Assembly: GCA_003142915.1 (NCBI GenBank)
Contig: PLNZ01000374.1
Location: forward strand, 21,737 to 37,040
Length of the DNA stretch: 15,304 nt
Reading direction: 5' to 3'
Origin: Ignavibacteriales bacterium
GTDB taxonomy: Bacteria; Bacteroidota; Ignavibacteria; Ignavibacteriales; Ignavibacteriaceae
In this document: positions 13,553-15,304 of the stretch, piece after piece
How the letters are laid out: each line of letters begins with the position of its first letter
Position numbering within the stretch: position 1 is the first letter of the stretch
Position numbers and translations under genes: made by a program
The notes under the pieces: generated by a model
What the model was told of the DNA's origin: nothing
The model's input: only the letters and a program-made list of their open reading frames with translations
The model's database searches: none

Positions 13553-15019
13553 TTGAAATATATAGAACCGGCAGATAGACATCAATACCAGCTTATGAAC
13601 AGTTTGGATGATTTGGTAAGCCAAGATCATCCGGTAAGGATTATAGATAAAATAATAGAGTCGATAATTTCGGGTAATAAGGAGAGATTTGAGAAAGAAA
13701 GAGAAACGGAAGCCGGCCGGCCCAAATACCATGAATCGATGCTACTAAAGCTATATCTTTATGGATATTTTAACGGGATAAGCAGTTCGAGGAAACTGGA
13801 AGTAGAGACTCATAGGAACAAAGAAGTTATCTGGTTATTGGGAGGATTGACACCGGATCATTGGACAATATCAAACTATAGGAAAGAAAACGCAGAGGAG
13901 ATAAAATTTATAACAAAGAAGTTCAGGGAATTTCTTAAAGATGATGGCTATATAAAGCTAAAGACAGTGGCAATAGATGGAAGTAAAGTAAAAGCATATA
14001 CAAGCCGAGATATGCTAACAGTAGAGAAGATAGAAGTAAAGTTAAAAGGAATAGATAAAAAGATAGAAGAATATTTGAATTCAATAGTCGGCAATGACAG
14101 ACGGGACGAACTGGTAGATGAGATAGACAGTGGAGATGATAGTGCATCTAACAGGAAGTATTTAGATAAAATTATAGAGTTACAGAACCAGGTAGAACAA
14201 TTACAGAGACAGAAAGATATAATGGAGAGAGAAGGAAGGGAATATATCAGTTCGTCAGACGCGGAAGCAAGACTAATGAAAAGCAGAGACGGAAAGATAC
14301 CGGCATATAATATACAGATAGCGGTGGATGCAGATAATAAGATGATAGCAGACAGCGAGGTAGTAACAGAAGAAACGGATCTTAGTCAGTTGCCAAAAAT
14401 GATAGAATCAATAAAGGAAGAATTAGGAGAAGTACCGGAAGAAGTATTAGCCGATAGAGGCTATAACAACCCTGATTTAATAGAAGCAGTGGAAAAGAAA
14501 GAAGAAGGGATCAAGATATATACGTCTCAGGAAAAGACAAGCCGAGATAAAGAAGAAATCAAATTTGAGTATGATTCAGAGAAAGATGAATATATATGTT
14601 CGGAAGGAAAAAGGTTAGTACTATTTAGCAGGAATAAAAAGAAAAGGAACTCGTTAGCAAACATATATCGTGGTATTGAATGTGCAGGATGTGCAATGAT
14701 GAGTCAATGTACAAAATCAAAAAATGGACGAACGGTTCAACGATATTTAAATCAGTTGTGGCGAGATGAATATAAGTCAAAGATGCTGAGTAAATTAGGT
14801 AAGAAAAGGACATCCATAAGGAAGACAATAGTAGAGCATCCATTCGGAACGATAAAGTATCTGATGGGAAAAATACCATTATTGCTGAGAGGTCTTAAGA
14901 AGGTTACAACAGAAATCAATATCTATACAACGGTGTACAATCTTAAGCGATTAGTCAATATAGAGGCATTTGATAGCTTAATGATGAAAATAGAGAATTA
15001 TAAGTGGAAAACAGCATAA
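13553..15019 (+). CDS. IS1182-family DDE transposase
   Basis: The 488-residue protein catalyses cut-and-paste movement of the element that contains it. The N-terminal domain (about 1-130) has the family pattern MKYIEPADRHQYQLMNSLDD, GRPKYHESMLLKLYLYGYFN and LLGGLTPDHWTISNYRKEN. The DDE catalytic residues can be assigned as D142 (VAIDGSKVKAY), D301 (VLADRGYNNPDLI) and E428 (VEHPFGTIKYLMG). A coiled-coil-like insertion lies at about 155-230, and a Cys cluster at C349, C377, C380 and C386. The TTG start is supported by AGGGA about 7 bases upstream and by the family-like N-terminus. No frameshift or internal stop is present. An ATA-rich codon choice sets it apart from the resident genes. Confidence 0.93.
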   Translation: MKYIEPADRHQYQLMNSLDDLVSQDHPVRIIDKIIESIISGNKERFEKERETEAGRPKYHESMLLKLYLYGYFNGISSSRKLEVETHRNKEVIWLLGGLTPDHWTISNYRKENAEEIKFITKKFREFLKDDGYIKLKTVAIDGSKVKAYTSRDMLTVEKIEVKLKGIDKKIEEYLNSIVGNDRRDELVDEIDSGDDSASNRKYLDKIIELQNQVEQLQRQKDIMEREGREYISSSDAEARLMKSRDGKIPAYNIQIAVDADNKMIADSEVVTEETDLSQLPKMIESIKEELGEVPEEVLADRGYNNPDLIEAVEKKEEGIKIYTSQEKTSRDKEEIKFEYDSEKDEYICSEGKRLVLFSRNKKKRNSLANIYRGIECAGCAMMSQCTKSKNGRTVQRYLNQLWRDEYKSKMLSKLGKKRTSIRKTIVEHPFGTIKYLMGKIPLLLRGLKKVTTEINIYTTVYNLKRLVNIEAFDSLMMKIENYKWKTA

Positions 15020-15027
15020 AATGCTGT
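15011..15027 (+). other. Hairpin across the transposase stop codon
   Basis: ACAGCAT (15011-15017) and ATGCTGT (15021-15027) form a perfect 7-bp stem with an AAA loop. The TAA stop (15017-15019) lies in the stem-loop. No T-run follows (CCCATTTG), so it is not a standard terminator. It may stabilise the 3' end of the transposase mRNA or be chance. Confidence 0.4.
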
Positions 15028-15131
15028 CCCATTTGCCCGAACAATAGAGCCATGAATAAGTGGATAAATTGAATTTATGGATGATAATTTTTTTATATAA
15101 GACAATGGAAAAATTATTTCACTTGTAAAGG

Positions 15132-15149
15132 AATTTTAACACAGCCTCT
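15132..15149 (-). repeat. IS right terminal inverted repeat
   Basis: On the reverse strand this reads AGAGGCTGTGTTAAAATT, matching the left end at 13444-13461 in 17 of 18 positions. It defines the outer right end of the insertion sequence. Confidence 0.85.
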
Positions 15150-15260
15150 TTAACTCGGGGACTGCTAATTACAAAACATATCTGGCTTTAGCCAAAATTG
15201 CTTGTGGCTCTAGCCAATAATATTTAGGTTATCTTTATTTCCCGAGTTAAAACTCGAGGG
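15149..15260. repeat. Cassette of nested inverted and direct repeats (REP-like)
   Basis: TTTAACTCGGG (15149-15159) and CCCGAGTTAAA (15241-15251) form an 11-bp outer inverted repeat about 80 bp apart. Inside lie two near-identical 13-mers, TGGCTTTAGCCAA (15183) and TGGCTCTAGCCAA (15205), one mismatch and 22 bp apart. Each is able to fold on itself (TGGC/GCCA and TGGCT/AGCCA). The right end also forms its own hairpin (CGAGTT/AACTCG, 15243-15256). No gene is seen here or to the window end. The layout resembles dispersed REP-like palindromes, but the window shows one copy only. Confidence 0.5.
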
Positions 15261-15304
15261 TATTTAATGAAATTTGAATAACTGCGTAACATGAGTTAAT
15301 AATT

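Larger units (their letters stand above)
13444..15149 (+). mobile_element. Complete IS1182-family insertion sequence
   Basis: A 1706-bp element is bounded by imperfect terminal inverted repeats. The left end is AGAGGCTGTGTGAAAATT (13444-13461). The right end (15132-15149) reads AGAGGCTGTGTTAAAATT on the reverse strand, so 17 of 18 bases match. It carries one full-length transposase gene with intact catalytic residues, so it may still be active. I see no convincing target-site duplication: the flanks are ...GACATTT on the left and TTAACTC... on the right. Heavy use of ATA and AGA codons in the transposase differs from the neighbouring ribosomal genes and suggests acquisition from outside. Confidence 0.85.

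Noticed and set aside
13526..13732. Minus-strand frame at the start of the transposase
   Set aside because: Antisense to the transposase N-terminus; no similarity to any IS accessory protein I know.
15183..15217. Start of a CRISPR array
   Set aside because: Only two 13-base units with a 9-base gap; far too short for repeats and spacers, and no cas genes nearby.

Overview
The window is the 3' three quarters of a bacterial S10-spc-alpha ribosomal protein supercluster, all on the + strand, followed by two unrelated genes and a complete insertion sequence. The DNA is AT-rich and the proteins are lysine- and isoleucine-rich. Sequence style (long zinc-free S14, RpoA and S5 sequences, SecY N-terminus) suggests the Bacteroidota/Chlorobiota (FCB) group. 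Clear Shine-Dalgarno sequences before most genes, and a zinc-type (four-Cys) S4, fit an Ignavibacteria- or Chlorobi-like lineage better than a typical Bacteroidia. This placement is inference from protein style, not a phylogeny.

Region 1 (1-10623) is one tightly packed unit: end of rplP, then rpmC, rpsQ, rplN, rplX, rplE, rpsN, rpsH, rplF, rplR, a tRNA-Gln(TTG), rpsE, rpmD, rplO, secY, map, infA, rpmJ, rpsM, rpsK, rpsD, rpoA, rplQ. The order is the canonical one. Gaps are mostly under 40 bp, and map and infA overlap by one base (TAATG). The unit encodes ribosome subunits, the SecY translocon channel, methionine aminopeptidase, IF-1 and the RNA polymerase alpha subunit. Local peculiarities are the tRNA-Gln gene in the 181-bp gap between rplR and rpsE, related GCCGG palindromes after that tRNA and after secY, a Lys-rich N-terminal extension on L5, a charged C-terminal tail on L17, and TTG starts for rpsE, rpsM and rpsK. 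A good intrinsic terminator (10653-10685) closes the unit.

Region 2 (10688-13217) holds the ribosome-assembly GTPase gene engB/ysxC, whose ATG lies two bases after the terminator T-tract, and a 618-residue membrane protein with two GAF domains and a catalytically degenerate GGDEF domain. A sigma70-like promoter can be proposed before the latter.

Region 3 (13218-15304) is non-ribosomal. It contains an AT-rich spacer, an intact IS1182-family element (13444-15149, 18-bp terminal inverted repeats with one mismatch, one full-length DDE transposase), and a roughly 110-bp cassette of nested inverted and direct repeats that starts at the right end of the IS.

I see no defence system, CRISPR array or obviously new multigene system. 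The points most worth a second look are the tRNA in the spc operon with its downstream palindromes, the terminator next to the engB start, the degenerate GGDEF sensor, and the repeat cassette at the IS boundary.
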